Source: Strigamia acuminata
Lineage: Eukaryota; Arthropoda; Chilopoda; Geophilomorpha; Linotaeniidae
DNA length: 64,000 nucleotides
NCBI GenBank assembly: GCA_949358305.1
Contig: OX442314.1
Location: forward strand, 2,049,087 to 2,113,086
Direction: 5' to 3'
Part shown: piece after piece, positions 33,218 through 42,301 of the stretch
How positions within the stretch are numbered: position 1 is the stretch's first letter
Layout of the letters: each line of letters begins with the position of its first letter
Made by a program: the position numbers and the translations under genes
Notes under the pieces: model-generated
Seen by the model: only the letters and a program-made list of their open reading frames with translations
Database searches by the model: none
What the model was told of the DNA's origin: nothing

Positions 33218-36169
33218 TTATTTCGGAACCCACTGCCCATACCAATCCGGCGGCTTCTTTTCTCTTGCTGACCGCCGTGGCACGAACTCAGCTGGCGCCT
33301 CAACTCGCTGCTCTTCTTCAACCCTCTCCTCCGCGTCCACGTCGTCCAAAACAGGATATTGATCAGTTTCCCCTGCTTGTCCTTGCGTCGCTTCCTCGAG
33401 AGCTGGATCTGGAACGGTTAAGGTGTCATCTAATTGCTCTTGTTCGTACCTTCTCACGTGCGTCACGTTCCGTCTAATCAGTCTTCCATCGGGTGCTCTT
33501 AAAATTACACAATTGCCTTTCTTATTGTGTACAATAAAGATGTCCTTTTCAAAAGCTAAGTCTAATTTGTGTTTTCTTGGTTTTGACACCAAAACGTGGT
33601 CACCAATTCTAATGTCCATATGTACGCTCCTACGATTTAAATCGGCGTACTCTTTTGATTTCGACTTTTCCAACGCGTCTCTCTCTTTTACACGTTTATG
33701 TAGTCCTCCTTTTTGTGGTCGTAATAAATACGGGATCTTGTTGTTCATCAACCGCCCCGTCATTAATTCATACGGAGAAACTCCCGTCGTCCTGTGCGGC
33801 GTGCTACGATATGACTGCAGGAAATCGCCCAACGCCTTTTTCCAATTTCCTTTTTCAATTTGCGCAGAGCGAAATGCCTTTACGAAGGACTTATTCAGGC
33901 GTTCAACCTGGCCATTGGCCTGGGGCCAGTATGGCGTGACCCTTCGATGTTCAATTCCGCATTCCTCCATAAAGTCCTTAAATTCCGCAGCTACGAACTG
34001 TGGCCCGTTGTCCGACGTAATGGATTTCGGCAAACCCCAACCATCAAACACGTAGCTCAACCACGAAATTATTTTCTCCGTCTTGGTCGATTTTAGAATT
34101 GCTGCTTCGGGCCAACGCGAATAATAATCTACCAGCACCACAATCGAGCAACCATTTTGAAATGGCCCGCACAAATCAATAGCAAGATCTCTCCACGGTC
34201 CCTCCGGTAATTTTGTGCTCCTGATTGGTTCTGGCCTTTCAGTTGGTCCGTTGAACTGGCATGCCCGACAAGCGCGAACAATCCGCTCTACATCTCCGTC
34301 CAGTCCCGGCCACCATACTTTCTCACGAAGGCGCTGTTTCGTCCTAACAACCCCTTGATGTCCTATGTGTGCCAATTTGATAATTTTATCTCTTAATGTC
34401 TTTGGTGGCACAATTCGCGTTCCTCTCAGCAAAATTCCTTTCATCGTTGTTAATTCCAATCTCACCGACTGAAATCTTGCCAATTCCCGTGGAAACTTCT
34501 TCCCAGTTGTCAAAAACTTTTCAATTTCTTGAATTTCTGAATCTGCTTTTGAAGCTCGGCCAATTTCCTCAACCGTCATTGCTTTGGAAACTGCATTGTT
34601 GACAATAAAACGAACGTATTTTTCGCTTTCTCCAATTATCATCTTTCCTTCATCGGTTGGAAGTAAACGTGACAAAGCATCGGCAATGTTTGATGTCCCT
34701 GGTTTGTGTCTCACAACGAATTGGAATGGTTGTAGCCGTAACACCCATCTCTCTATACGAGCTGACGGTTTCGAGCGGGCTGAATATATCACTTCTAGTG
34801 CCTTGTGGTCGGTCACTAGTTGAAACTCGAGTCCAATCAAATATAGCCTGAACTTTTCACAAGCCCAGACTACCGCCAACGCCTCTTTCTCAGTTTGCGA
34901 GTACCGCCTTTCCACTTGGGAGAGCGTGCGGCTCGCAAAAGCGACTGGTTTCTTTTCCCCACCGCTCTGACGCTGCAAAAGTACCGCCCCGAGTCCCACC
35001 GGTGACGCGTCGACCACTAACTGCGTTTCTGCATCCTTCCTGAAAAAAGCTAATGTTTCAGCTCTGCACAACATGTCCTTTAAGGCCTGAAACGCTCTTT
35101 CCTGCACGGCTGTCCACTCAAACGTCACGTCCTTCCGGGCTACGCTCCTCAGCGGTTCAGCGACTGACGCAAAATTTCTAATGTAGCGCGCGCAATAGTT
35201 TGCGAGGCCCAAAAAGCTTCGCACTTCGGTTGCTGTCTTCGGCGCTACTGCGTGCCGTACCGCTTTCACCTTCTGTTCGGCAACCGATATTCCATCTTTC
35301 GAGATGATGTGTCCCAAAAAATCCAGTCGTTTGAGTCCAAACCGACACTTTTTCAAATTCAGTGTCAAGCCATTTTGCTCCAACACCGTCAAAACCTTTG
35401 CCAAACGAAAATCGTGTTCCCGAACCGTTTTCCCGTAAACGACAATGTCGTCTAAACTATTTCGTGTGCAGTCACACTCCTTTAAAATGTTCTGAAGAAT
35501 TCGTTGAAACTCCTCTGGCGCTGAGGCGATCCCGAAAAACAATCTTTTGAACCGATATAACCCTCGATGGGTTACAAAAACCGTGTATTTTCTTGAACTT
35601 TCTCGCAATGGGATTTGCCAATAACCCCACTTGCAATCCAACTTCGTGATCAACTCCGCGCCGTCTATTTCTTCAAGAACTTTGTCCATTGTTGGAAGAG
35701 GGTGTCGAGATCTTTTAACCACTTGATTGACGGCCCTCATATCCAAACAAATCCTAATACTTCCATCCGGTTTTGTCACCGGGACCATGGGTGAAACCCA
35801 TTCCGTCGGCCCCGTCACTGGTTCGATTATATCTTGTCGTAACAAATTGTCGATTTCGTCGTCCACCATCTTCCTGATGTGGAAAGGGATTCTCCGCACT
35901 GATTGCGCGACTGGCTTCACTGCCTCATCGACATATAGGTCCAATTCAAAGTCCCTTAATTTTCCTACTCCTGAAAATATATTAATGTGTTTTCTCACTT
36001 CTTCCGCTAATTCTGGTCGCATTCCATTCAAAACCGCGTCAAAAGCATCGCTCTCCTCGATTGTGCACACTGTCGCGTCTTTCAAACTCATCAGCTCCAA
36101 TTGTCGTGAAGTCTTCTTCCCCAACAATGGCATGTTTCCTTTCGGCACGACAATGAACTTCGAGTGCAC
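33218..36169 (-). CDS. pol: Gypsy 1 pol polyprotein: RT, RNase H, integrase (about 983 aa)
   Basis: The frame begins inside the protease, since PKGNMPLLGKKTSRQLELM matches the end of a gypsy protease. RT spans about residues 125-290 with KPDGSIRICLDMRAVNQVV and the active-site block NSLDDIVVYG, where the usual Tyr of YxDD is Ser. RNase H runs about 380-500 (LVVDASPVGLGAVLL). The integrase has an HHCC finger (HIGHQGVV, CRACQ) and the catalytic core with LAIDLCGP, TSDNGPQF and PQANGQVERLN, giving all three acidic residues. The frame is uninterrupted, and the C-terminus is basic and acidic in turn. It is of the K02A2.6-like type commonly seen in invertebrates. Expression needs a shift from the gag frame. 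Confidence 0.95.
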   Translation of the reverse strand: MHSKFIVVPKGNMPLLGKKTSRQLELMSLKDATVCTIEESDAFDAVLNGMRPELAEEVRKHINIFSGVGKLRDFELDLYVDEAVKPVAQSVRRIPFHIRKMVDDEIDNLLRQDIIEPVTGPTEWVSPMVPVTKPDGSIRICLDMRAVNQVVKRSRHPLPTMDKVLEEIDGAELITKLDCKWGYWQIPLRESSRKYTVFVTHRGLYRFKRLFFGIASAPEEFQRILQNILKECDCTRNSLDDIVVYGKTVREHDFRLAKVLTVLEQNGLTLNLKKCRFGLKRLDFLGHIISKDGISVAEQKVKAVRHAVAPKTATEVRSFLGLANYCARYIRNFASVAEPLRSVARKDVTFEWTAVQERAFQALKDMLCRAETLAFFRKDAETQLVVDASPVGLGAVLLQRQSGGEKKPVAFASRTLSQVERRYSQTEKEALAVVWACEKFRLYLIGLEFQLVTDHKALEVIYSARSKPSARIERWVLRLQPFQFVVRHKPGTSNIADALSRLLPTDEGKMIIGESEKYVRFIVNNAVSKAMTVEEIGRASKADSEIQEIEKFLTTGKKFPRELARFQSVRLELTTMKGILLRGTRIVPPKTLRDKIIKLAHIGHQGVVRTKQRLREKVWWPGLDGDVERIVRACRACQFNGPTERPEPIRSTKLPEGPWRDLAIDLCGPFQNGCSIVVLVDYYSRWPEAAILKSTKTEKIISWLSYVFDGWGLPKSITSDNGPQFVAAEFKDFMEECGIEHRRVTPYWPQANGQVERLNKSFVKAFRSAQIEKGNWKKALGDFLQSYRSTPHRTTGVSPYELMTGRLMNNKIPYLLRPQKGGLHKRVKERDALEKSKSKEYADLNRRSVHMDIRIGDHVLVSKPRKHKLDLAFEKDIFIVHNKKGNCVILRAPDGRLIRRNVTHVRRYEQEQLDDTLTVPDPALEEATQGQAGETDQYPVLDDVDAEERVEEEQRVEAPAEFVPRRSAREKKPPDWYGQWVPK

Positions 36170-37317
36170 GCTCTGATTTCTGCGTTAAATTGTCCTCTCG
36201 TCTCTAATGGTTGTTCAACTCCATAAGTGAACAGTTTTGTCCTCACTGGTTCCAACCGCATTCCCTGTACTTTTAACAAATTCCATGTTTTTAAATCAAC
36301 TACATTTACCGTCGAACCTGAGTCCAATAACACGTCCACTTTCTGGTTTCCAATCATGACTTCTACTTTGTCTTCCTTGTCGTGGGACGCCACACGGAAA
36401 ACGTATTCATTGTCGTCGTCCTCCTCTCGTTCTCGAACTCCGACGTATCGTACGCGTTCCGTTCCTCTCTGGCCTCCTCGTCCTCGTGGAAATTTTAATC
36501 TGCATACCCTTTCAAAATGTCCAACTTTGTGGCAAAAACTACACTCTTTACCTTTTGCAATTTTGCAATCATTTGCAAAGTGTCCTTTCTGCCCACATCG
36601 AAAACATTCCAAATCTGTTTTTACACCTTGTTTTGAATCTCCTTTTCCTTGTTTCCAAGTTGCTTCTTCACTTTTCCGAAAATTTCCACGGTTTTTGTTA
36701 CTTCCTCGTCCTCGAAACGACGATCTCCCTCTCTCGACTCGATTCACCGTTTCTTCTTTAACTTTAACAACGTTTTCAATTTCCATGACGGTCGCGTGCC
36801 GTTCACTTGCTTCTCCCGCTCTTGCTAATTTTAATAATGACGCCAAAGTGAGCTTATCCTCCCGTAGCAGTCGTCTCCTTAGCGTCTTATCTTTCCCTTT
36901 TTCCAAAATCTGATCCACAATTAGATCTTCCTCCAAAGCACCGTACTCACATGCTTTGACAGCGGCCTTCAACCGTGTCACGTACGTATCCATAACCTCC
37001 GTCGCTTCCTGGCTCAACTGTCTAAACGCATGTCGTTCAAAACGTAAATTTTTCCGCGGGTTGAAATACTTGGCCAACGCTTCCGTCGTCGTCTTGTACG
37101 TCTTTTTCTCATCGTCCAATAATGTGTCGTAAATATCTTGCACTTCAGTACCTGCCAAATGCAATAAAATGGCCTTTTTCTGCGCCTCATCCGTAATTGT
37201 AGACGCAGTCAAGTAGAATTCCAACGACTTCATCCATTTGGTCCACCTTTGATCCAAATTTCCCTCTGAAATTACGAATCCGCTCAGCGCTGGCAAGGTC
37301 AAACTGGACGTCGCCAT
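36091..37317 (-). CDS. gag: Gypsy 1 gag with two zinc knuckles and protease (408 aa)
   Basis: The ATG at 37317 starts a capsid-like region (residues about 20-180). A basic linker and two CCHC knuckles follow, CFRCGQKGHFANDC (238-251) and CSFCHKVGHFERVC (259-272). The aspartic protease motif LLDSGSTVNVV lies at about 330-340. The last residues before the stop at 36091 are a shadow of the pol frame, which overlaps by about 79 bases in the -1 frame. The overlap after the TAA that opens the pol frame (about 36182) contains no canonical X XXY YYZ heptamer that I could find. Confidence 0.94.
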   Translation of the reverse strand: MATSSLTLPALSGFVISEGNLDQRWTKWMKSLEFYLTASTITDEAQKKAILLHLAGTEVQDIYDTLLDDEKKTYKTTTEALAKYFNPRKNLRFERHAFRQLSQEATEVMDTYVTRLKAAVKACEYGALEEDLIVDQILEKGKDKTLRRRLLREDKLTLASLLKLARAGEASERHATVMEIENVVKVKEETVNRVERGRSSFRGRGSNKNRGNFRKSEEATWKQGKGDSKQGVKTDLECFRCGQKGHFANDCKIAKGKECSFCHKVGHFERVCRLKFPRGRGGQRGTERVRYVGVREREEDDDNEYVFRVASHDKEDKVEVMIGNQKVDVLLDSGSTVNVVDLKTWNLLKVQGMRLEPVRTKLFTYGVEQPLETRGQFNAEIRACTRSSLSCRKETCHCWGRRLHDNWS

Positions 37318-37429
37318 CTTTAAATGTCTCGGAATTCACTTTTCACTTGTGCAAAAGTCCAATTTTCACGAAAATTTCACTCCACACACACCTGCACTGT
37401 CATTAATCCTTCTCCACTGTTTTATTTCA

Positions 37430-37459
37430 AAGTTCGTTCAATCTCATCATCGTCGCCAT
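37430..37459 (-). other. Primer binding site of gypsy 1, tRNA-Ser type
   Basis: One base after the 5' LTR the minus strand reads TGGCGACGATGATGAGATT. From known tRNA-Ser(GCU) 3' ends the expected site is TGGCGACGAGGATGGGATT, so 17 of 19 match. The tRNA assignment is from memory of conserved tRNA sequence. Confidence 0.7.
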
Positions 37460-37613
37460 TGTAGTGTTGTGGATTAATAACAGACACGCTGGCTTGCATC
37501 GATAAGAATGACCTTAGTGCACTTGCACTCATAATCATGTGCTTTAATAAGTAGTGTCGCCTGGTGGCAACATTATGCAACACAAGGTCGTTGCGTGTCT
37601 CAAGGACACTACA
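37460..37613 (-). repeat. 5' LTR of gypsy 1 (154 bp)
   Basis: Identical to the copy at 32854-33007 and followed on the right by the CTGGG target duplication. Confidence 0.96.
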
Positions 37614-37618
37614 CTGGG

Positions 37619-38500
37619 ATTTCCTAGATTTCGCAGGAGAATTAAATCGAATTGATCTTGATCACAAACTACAAAAATATTCAAAGCTTGAGCTCAAATT
37701 CAAATGAAAATGAGACCACCATATTATTAAGACATGGATTAAGCCTAAAATGGAATGGAATCAAGAAATGTGGGATAAACGAATTTGCAATCCAACAGAA
37801 AAATGAATAAAAGAGAATAACAAGTCAAAATTAACTAAAATCAAACCAATCTTAATCCAGTTCCTTGGCTATATGTTGTATTTTGAGTCCAAACGAAGAA
37901 GCACAAGACCAAATAAACAAAAATAAATGCCATTTTGGTAAAAAAAAAAGCAAAAAAAAGAGAAAAACACATTAAATTCTATCACAGTCAAAACATTAAC
38001 TAAAACCAAACCGGCGGCTAGAAAAACCAAACCTCATCCTTCGGTTTTGCATCATTATCACCACGAAAACGAATGGAAACACACAAGAAAAACATCGAAC
38101 CGAAAAGCAAACGACACGAAATGGAAAGAAGAACACAAACACGTGCCGTCGCTAAGCGAAGTGGAAGCATCTCCATTGTTTGGAATCAACGTCAACAAAT
38201 TGCATCATTCCCCTCTGTTAATAATAAATATTCACACCAGAGTGACTCTGCAACTCACAAGTCTGTGTGAGAAAATTTTCAATCAATTTTTTAAACCAAC
38301 AAAAAAAAAAAAATCCGCTATTGATCATCACATGTAATGGCGCGATGCCAGAAGGAAAGTCGAAAAACGAATTTTTCCTCCAACGATGATGGCCATCAAA
38401 CGGTGACTCTAGCATCGAATGACGAGCGACAATCGCCAGTGGGACGAAAGCCGCAGATACCTACGATGTGCGCAACAAATCAAATAACTCAGAAATAAAC
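37619..38500. repeat. Dispersed family Y, copy 1, right part
   Basis: Segments AAGCCTAAAATGGAATGGAA, TAATCCAGTTCCTTGGCT and the later GAAAATGGATG-like stretch align piecewise with 44150-44600. Adjacent words such as GCGACAATCGCCAGTGGGAC near the end match the end of copy 2. No open reading frame is shared, so this looks like a non-coding repeat. Confidence 0.6.
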
Positions 38501-38528
38501 TCACTCGGTAATTATGCACCCACTCCAT

Positions 38529-39146
38529 TTAGGGACGCCGATCAAAATGTTTCTGCAAACGCGCCACGTTTTTGCTATTGCAAATAATCTCCAGCAAATC
38601 CTCGCCGCCCAACAAGTCCGCCAAGCGCTGCACGGCCGGGATGTTGAGCACGTCCATCACCATCGGCGACTTGGCCACTTTCTTCATCAGAGTCAGGAAC
38701 TGCGAGCTGATGCTCTGGAAGCGCGACGTCTCTACCGGCAGCAGCGCCTTGATGAAGATCCCCTTCAAGTAGACCCAGCGTCGCTGCACGTCCATCCAGA
38801 CGTCAAACAGCGCGTTGATGCAGTTCAGTTTCTCCTCCGTACGCGCAAGTGTCTATAGATGGGACGTCGATGTCGATTTGTTCGTCGATGGTGAGCAAGT
38901 CGAAGATGATCTCGGTGGACAGCACGTCTTCGCTGAACCACACCATGCCGCACCGGCTCACGGTGGCCAGGGTTGGGTAACGCAAGCCTTGCACTTCGAA
39001 CAAATGCGCACGTTGGGCGGGAGGCTGAGTCGCTCGCCGTTCGGTAGCGTCACCAGTTTGTTGTCGTCCAGCACGCTGTTCAGGTTCTCCACCCACTCGG
39101 GGTCCACGTCGCAATCGAAGATGATCCACTGTCGCTTGTTGATCCT
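38529..39146 (-). pseudogene. DYNC1H1-like: Scrambled cytoplasmic dynein heavy chain pseudogene
   Basis: Minus strand. An intron-acceptor-like tract (TTTTGTCTGTTTTAG) at about 39147 is followed by [20 protein letters not shown] and [12 protein letters not shown], the motor-domain segment of dynein heavy chain. A one-base loss shifts the frame, which continues as [20 protein letters not shown]. After a break it continues with [20 protein letters not shown] and [20 protein letters not shown], which belong to the linker region hundreds of residues upstream in a normal dynein. The linker piece also lacks segments before LLPVET and between ADLLG and EDLLEI. The order is therefore inverted relative to the protein and the copy cannot be functional. 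Because an intron boundary survives, it is not a processed retrocopy. Confidence 0.9.
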
Positions 39147-39408
39147 AAAACAGACAAAAAACAATTGAAAAATTATGGTACCAGCGGATCCGAATTTGAG
39201 ATGTCTTCCTGATCGATTTTTCATCATTGTATTGACTTTGCTACATTTTAGATGGTTTATCTTCTATTTAATATGAAATACATATTTATATAAAGAGTAC
39301 ATTTCAAAATAGGGTGAGTGTAATGACAAATGTATTTTGAATGTAACAATTAATAAGAGTTTACATTATTGGTTTATACTACCGTCTTCACCCGAATAGT
39401 GCAGTATG

Positions 39409-39729
39409 GTGTTGTATTCGAATACAACACAACCCTTGTGTTGTATTCGAATATAACACCATGGTGTTATATTTCAGCAAAAGGTAGCAACTTAAATTTT
39501 TCGATTGAATGTCGTAGAAAAACGTTTTTAGATCGAATGTTGTAGAATATATGGAAGCTGATTTAAATGATAACGAAGAGGAAGATGCGTAAAATGATTA
39601 AATAAAGATTTTTCTTCTAAAATTAATATTGCTCTTGTAATTTTTAACTATTTTAGGACAAAATCTGAATTCGAATCTGAATTCGAATATAACACCATTG
39701 TGTTGTATTCGAATACAACACAAGGGTGT
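39409..39729 (+). mobile_element. Family X copy B: about 300-bp palindrome-ended DNA element
   Basis: Both ends carry CCCTTGTGTTGTATTCGAAT (39433 on) and its reverse complement (to about 39727), in addition to 22-bp palindromes at 39409-39430 and 39700-39721. The middle (39500-39680) matches the reverse complement of copy A and includes a short acidic coding end, ADLNDNEEEDA then stop. It is a deletion derivative of an unidentified transposon. Confidence 0.7.
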
Positions 39730-39780
39730 TAAATTCAATTTTTTTGACCATGTTTGCAAATTCGAAGTTTGACCCCTTGA

Positions 39781-39795
39781 CCCCCCCCCCCCCCC
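39781..39795 (+). repeat. Poly-C tract (15 C)
   Basis: A pure 15-base C run in an otherwise AT-rich region; length may be an assembly approximation. Confidence 0.9.
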
Positions 39796-40069
39796 GCGAA
39801 CCTCACCTTAACTGGTTTTATTAATGTGAAGAGAATTGGGCATTTATTGACTCCTGATAAGTATGGGAAAGATTGTGATTGTCGCTCCCAACAATGAAAA
39901 TTTGAGGATTCGCCCGTAAAGTGTAGTTCTGCCCCTAAGGGAAAGGTTTGCAATCAGCATCAACAACCTCGTGGGAGGCAATATGAGTATGAGTCCCTGT
40001 ATAATTTGATATTATTAGATTAAATTTAAATCATTTAAATTAGATGTCAACTTGGGCAACCTTCCAGCA

Positions 40070-40245
40070 CGTTGTCCTCGCCTCCGTCGAATGGAACGTC
40101 GTTCTGGCCTTCGTCGAATGGAACGTCGTTCTGACCTCCGTCGAATGGAACGTCGTTCTGGCCTCTGTCGAATGGAACGTCGTTCTGGCCTCCGTCGAAT
40201 GGAACGTCGTTCTGGCCTCCGTCGAATGGAACGTCATCCTCGACG
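40070..40245 (+). repeat. 27-bp GC-richer minisatellite, about 6 units
   Basis: The unit TCGAATGGAACGTCGTTCTGGCCTCCG (split here as TCGAATGGAACGTCG plus TTCTGGCCTCCG) is repeated six times with one to three changes. A 27-bp period keeps all frames open, so translated repeats on either strand (for example VEWNVVLAS) are not evidence for a gene. Unlike the intronic arrays it is CpG-rich. Confidence 0.88.
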
Positions 40246-40329
40246 GTTTCGTTGATCGCCAAAAATGTAAGCACTGGCACTCGCACTTTATTATATAAAG
40301 CAAGGTGCGTCATACCATTCTAATAACAT

Positions 40330-41560
40330 TTTTTCCCACCAGGAAATGTAGCTAAATAACCACAGATAATCTGTGGTTTGTCTGCACGGAACTCCGGGTG
40401 GACAATGGGATACGGTGATAACAATTTTTGTTGGTTTTATGTCGATTTTTTTTTGGTTTTATGTCAATATTTCGTAGTTTTCAGTCGATTTTTATTGGTT
40501 TTACCGATTTTAATTTTTTTCATGATTTTTATTGATGTTTTTTTTGTTAATTTTTATTGGTTTTACTGATTTCAATTGGTTTCATAATTTTTATTTGTTG
40601 TTTTTTTTTGTTGATTTTTTTAATTTGTGGTGTTTTTAATTATTTTTATCATTTGTTCCATTGGAAAATCGGCGCTGTGTCCTGACTAAACACATCATTA
40701 TTTCAGAGATCCAATAAAAATCACGTAAGAACGAGCCATTTCTATTCCATTATCACTTTATTTACACATTTTATTACAATTCAATTTAAAATTAAAAACC
40801 GAGGTGGTTCAGTTTGAGTTTTCTCTAGACCAAGACACCAGAATCGTCGAGAAGAATTATGAATTCAGCGTGCGACGGGTTTCAACAGTCAAAATTCAAG
40901 ACGAATGGGAGAAAGCACGCAACGATGAAGTACGTCGATTTTAATCCTTAAACAAGTCTAAAAGTTTTTTTTATCATTTAGATTGTTTGCAAATGTCCCT
41001 AGATGGGACTTGTTGCCAGGCAGGTTTCGGCAGATTGTTTTGGGTAACGTCAATTTTGACGGGCGTTGACGTGCGCGCCTGTTTTGACTTTTGGCAACTG
41101 AATCAAAATCAAAAGCCTACATTGGGCTGAGTAAGAGATAGGTAGGTAGGTATAGGTAAAGTTAGAAGAAAATACCGCACTGACTACTTTTCTACAGTAA
41201 ATTGCATTATTAGCATTATTATTATGTGTATTATAAGCACGGTTTGCAGGGTTAGGTAATTAGAGAAGGAGTAAAATAGATAGGTAGGTAGGAAAGAGAA
41301 CACAATGAGAAAAGTGGTGACAAAAAACAAACCGTTCTTGCTTTTCAGGCGTCCTCAATTTTCTGACAACGAGAATCAACCGGAAACGCCGCTTGCGGCT
41401 GTATGGCGACATCAGCAAGCCTATGCGCAGGCGCCCATTCCGGTGGTCAAGGAGAGAGACATCAATTGATTCACTTGGTCCTCCAAGTCATTCCTGAGGT
41501 ATGCTCTGTAATGAAGAATGAAGATCGCCAAAATAAAATCCAAGGAAAATATCAATAGTT
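40330..41560. other. Mixed spacer with T-rich repeats and two candidate exon relics
   Basis: TTTTTATTGGTTTTA-type repeats occupy about 40430-40660. At 40803-40926 an open stretch reads VVQFEFSLDQDTRIVEKNYE and continues about 20 residues to a GTACGT donor. At 41350-41469, after a CTTTTCAG acceptor, another stretch reads RPQFSDNENQPETPLAAVWR and ends at TGA. Their phases do not join, so I do not call a gene. Confidence 0.35.
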
Positions 41561-41639
41561 CCTTGACCAATTTCAATCAGATAATAAAGTAGAAAGACAA
41601 AAATCATCCTCGTCTGAAGTGGAATCCGAACCAACCCTA

Positions 41640-41800
41640 TGATTCCAAGTACAAGTTAATAATCCTGAAGTCACAGTTAACATCTATGAAGGAGGCCAAA
41701 CTTCCTTTTATTGGTTATTGGCAGCATTTACTATCATTTTGAGTATTTTGGGGGTGGTTATATGGACATTATGGAAGTCCCCGAAAAGTTCGAGCTAAAT
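41640..41800 (+). other. Orphan frame with one transmembrane segment
   Basis: After an in-frame stop at about 41640 the frame gives a short ectodomain-like piece (VNNPEVTVNIYEGGQ). A strong hydrophobic helix (FYWLLAAFTIILSILGVVIW) and a short tail with Lys and Ser end at TAA (41798-41800). The layout resembles the C-terminus of a single-pass membrane or envelope-type protein. The rest of the gene is absent or unrecognisable. Confidence 0.35.
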
Positions 41801-42049
41801 GCACGAGAAGGGATTTAGAAAGGAAGAAGAAAGGATTTAGTTTCTCCCCAAACTAAATGTATTTGGCCAAACATACAGTAGTTTGTGGTTTCACTTAATT
41901 TATATTACTTTGTGAATAAGTTTAATTGTCATTAAGGACTTAGTTTATATTTACATTTGTGTTTTCAGTTATTGTATTCATATGTTGTTGTAAGCTTAGG
42001 AACCGAATAAGCTGACGGTATGTATTGATTTATTTAATTAGTTTACAGT

Positions 42050-42301
42050 TTGGAAAATGTATTTGTAACAGCGAAAAAAAGAGAAAAAGATAAGGATGCA
42101 GAGAAACAGAGACATAAGGAAGAGGAAGACAGGAAAAACAATACAGTAGTGGAAGAGAGTGACAAAAGTGCTATAAGCGGAAACGCAGAAAACAACGCTT
42201 TAAAATACGACGAATACGAAAGTGCTATTAGCGACGAAAGCGGTGATCCTCCTGCTGAAAGCGAAAGCGGTGATCCTCCTGCTGACACATTATTCCAATA
42301 A
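42050..42301 (+). CDS. Hypothetical 83-aa charged protein
   Basis: An ATG-initiated frame encodes a Lys/Glu-rich helix-like N-terminus followed by an acidic tail with a tandem ESGDPPA repeat (SGDPPAESESGDPPAD). No family was recognised. It may be the end of a transposon-encoded protein or chance. There is no supporting promoter or splice evidence. Confidence 0.3.
   Translation: MENVFVTAKKREKDKDAEKQRHKEEEDRKNNTVVEESDKSAISGNAENNALKYDEYESAISDESGDPPAESESGDPPADTLFQ

Larger units (their letters stand above)
32854..37613 (-). mobile_element. Complete gypsy (Ty3-like) LTR retrotransposon 1
   Basis: Two 154-bp LTRs with no difference that I can see bound the element. They begin TGTAGTG and end CACTACA, with a 5-bp target duplication CTGGG (32849-32853 and 37614-37618). 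On the minus strand the order is 5' LTR, primer site, gag, pol, a purine tract (GAAAAGAAAAGAGAATGA) and 3' LTR. The coding frames are intact, except that pol overlaps gag in the -1 frame. The element is 4,760 bp and looks recently inserted, into dispersed repeat family Y. Confidence 0.96.

Noticed and set aside
35447-35461. Loss of Tyr in the gypsy 1 RT active site (NSLDD) as an inactivating mutation
   Set aside because: Some gypsy lineages naturally lack Tyr at this position (for example ISDD types), so it cannot be called a lesion; both Asp residues remain.
33265-36176. Plus-strand frames of up to 210 codons opposite gypsy 1 pol
   Set aside because: They are antisense shadows of a well-supported polyprotein.
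40044-40313. Frames of 84-88 codons across the 27-bp minisatellite on both strands
   Set aside because: A period divisible by three keeps all frames open; there is no independent support.
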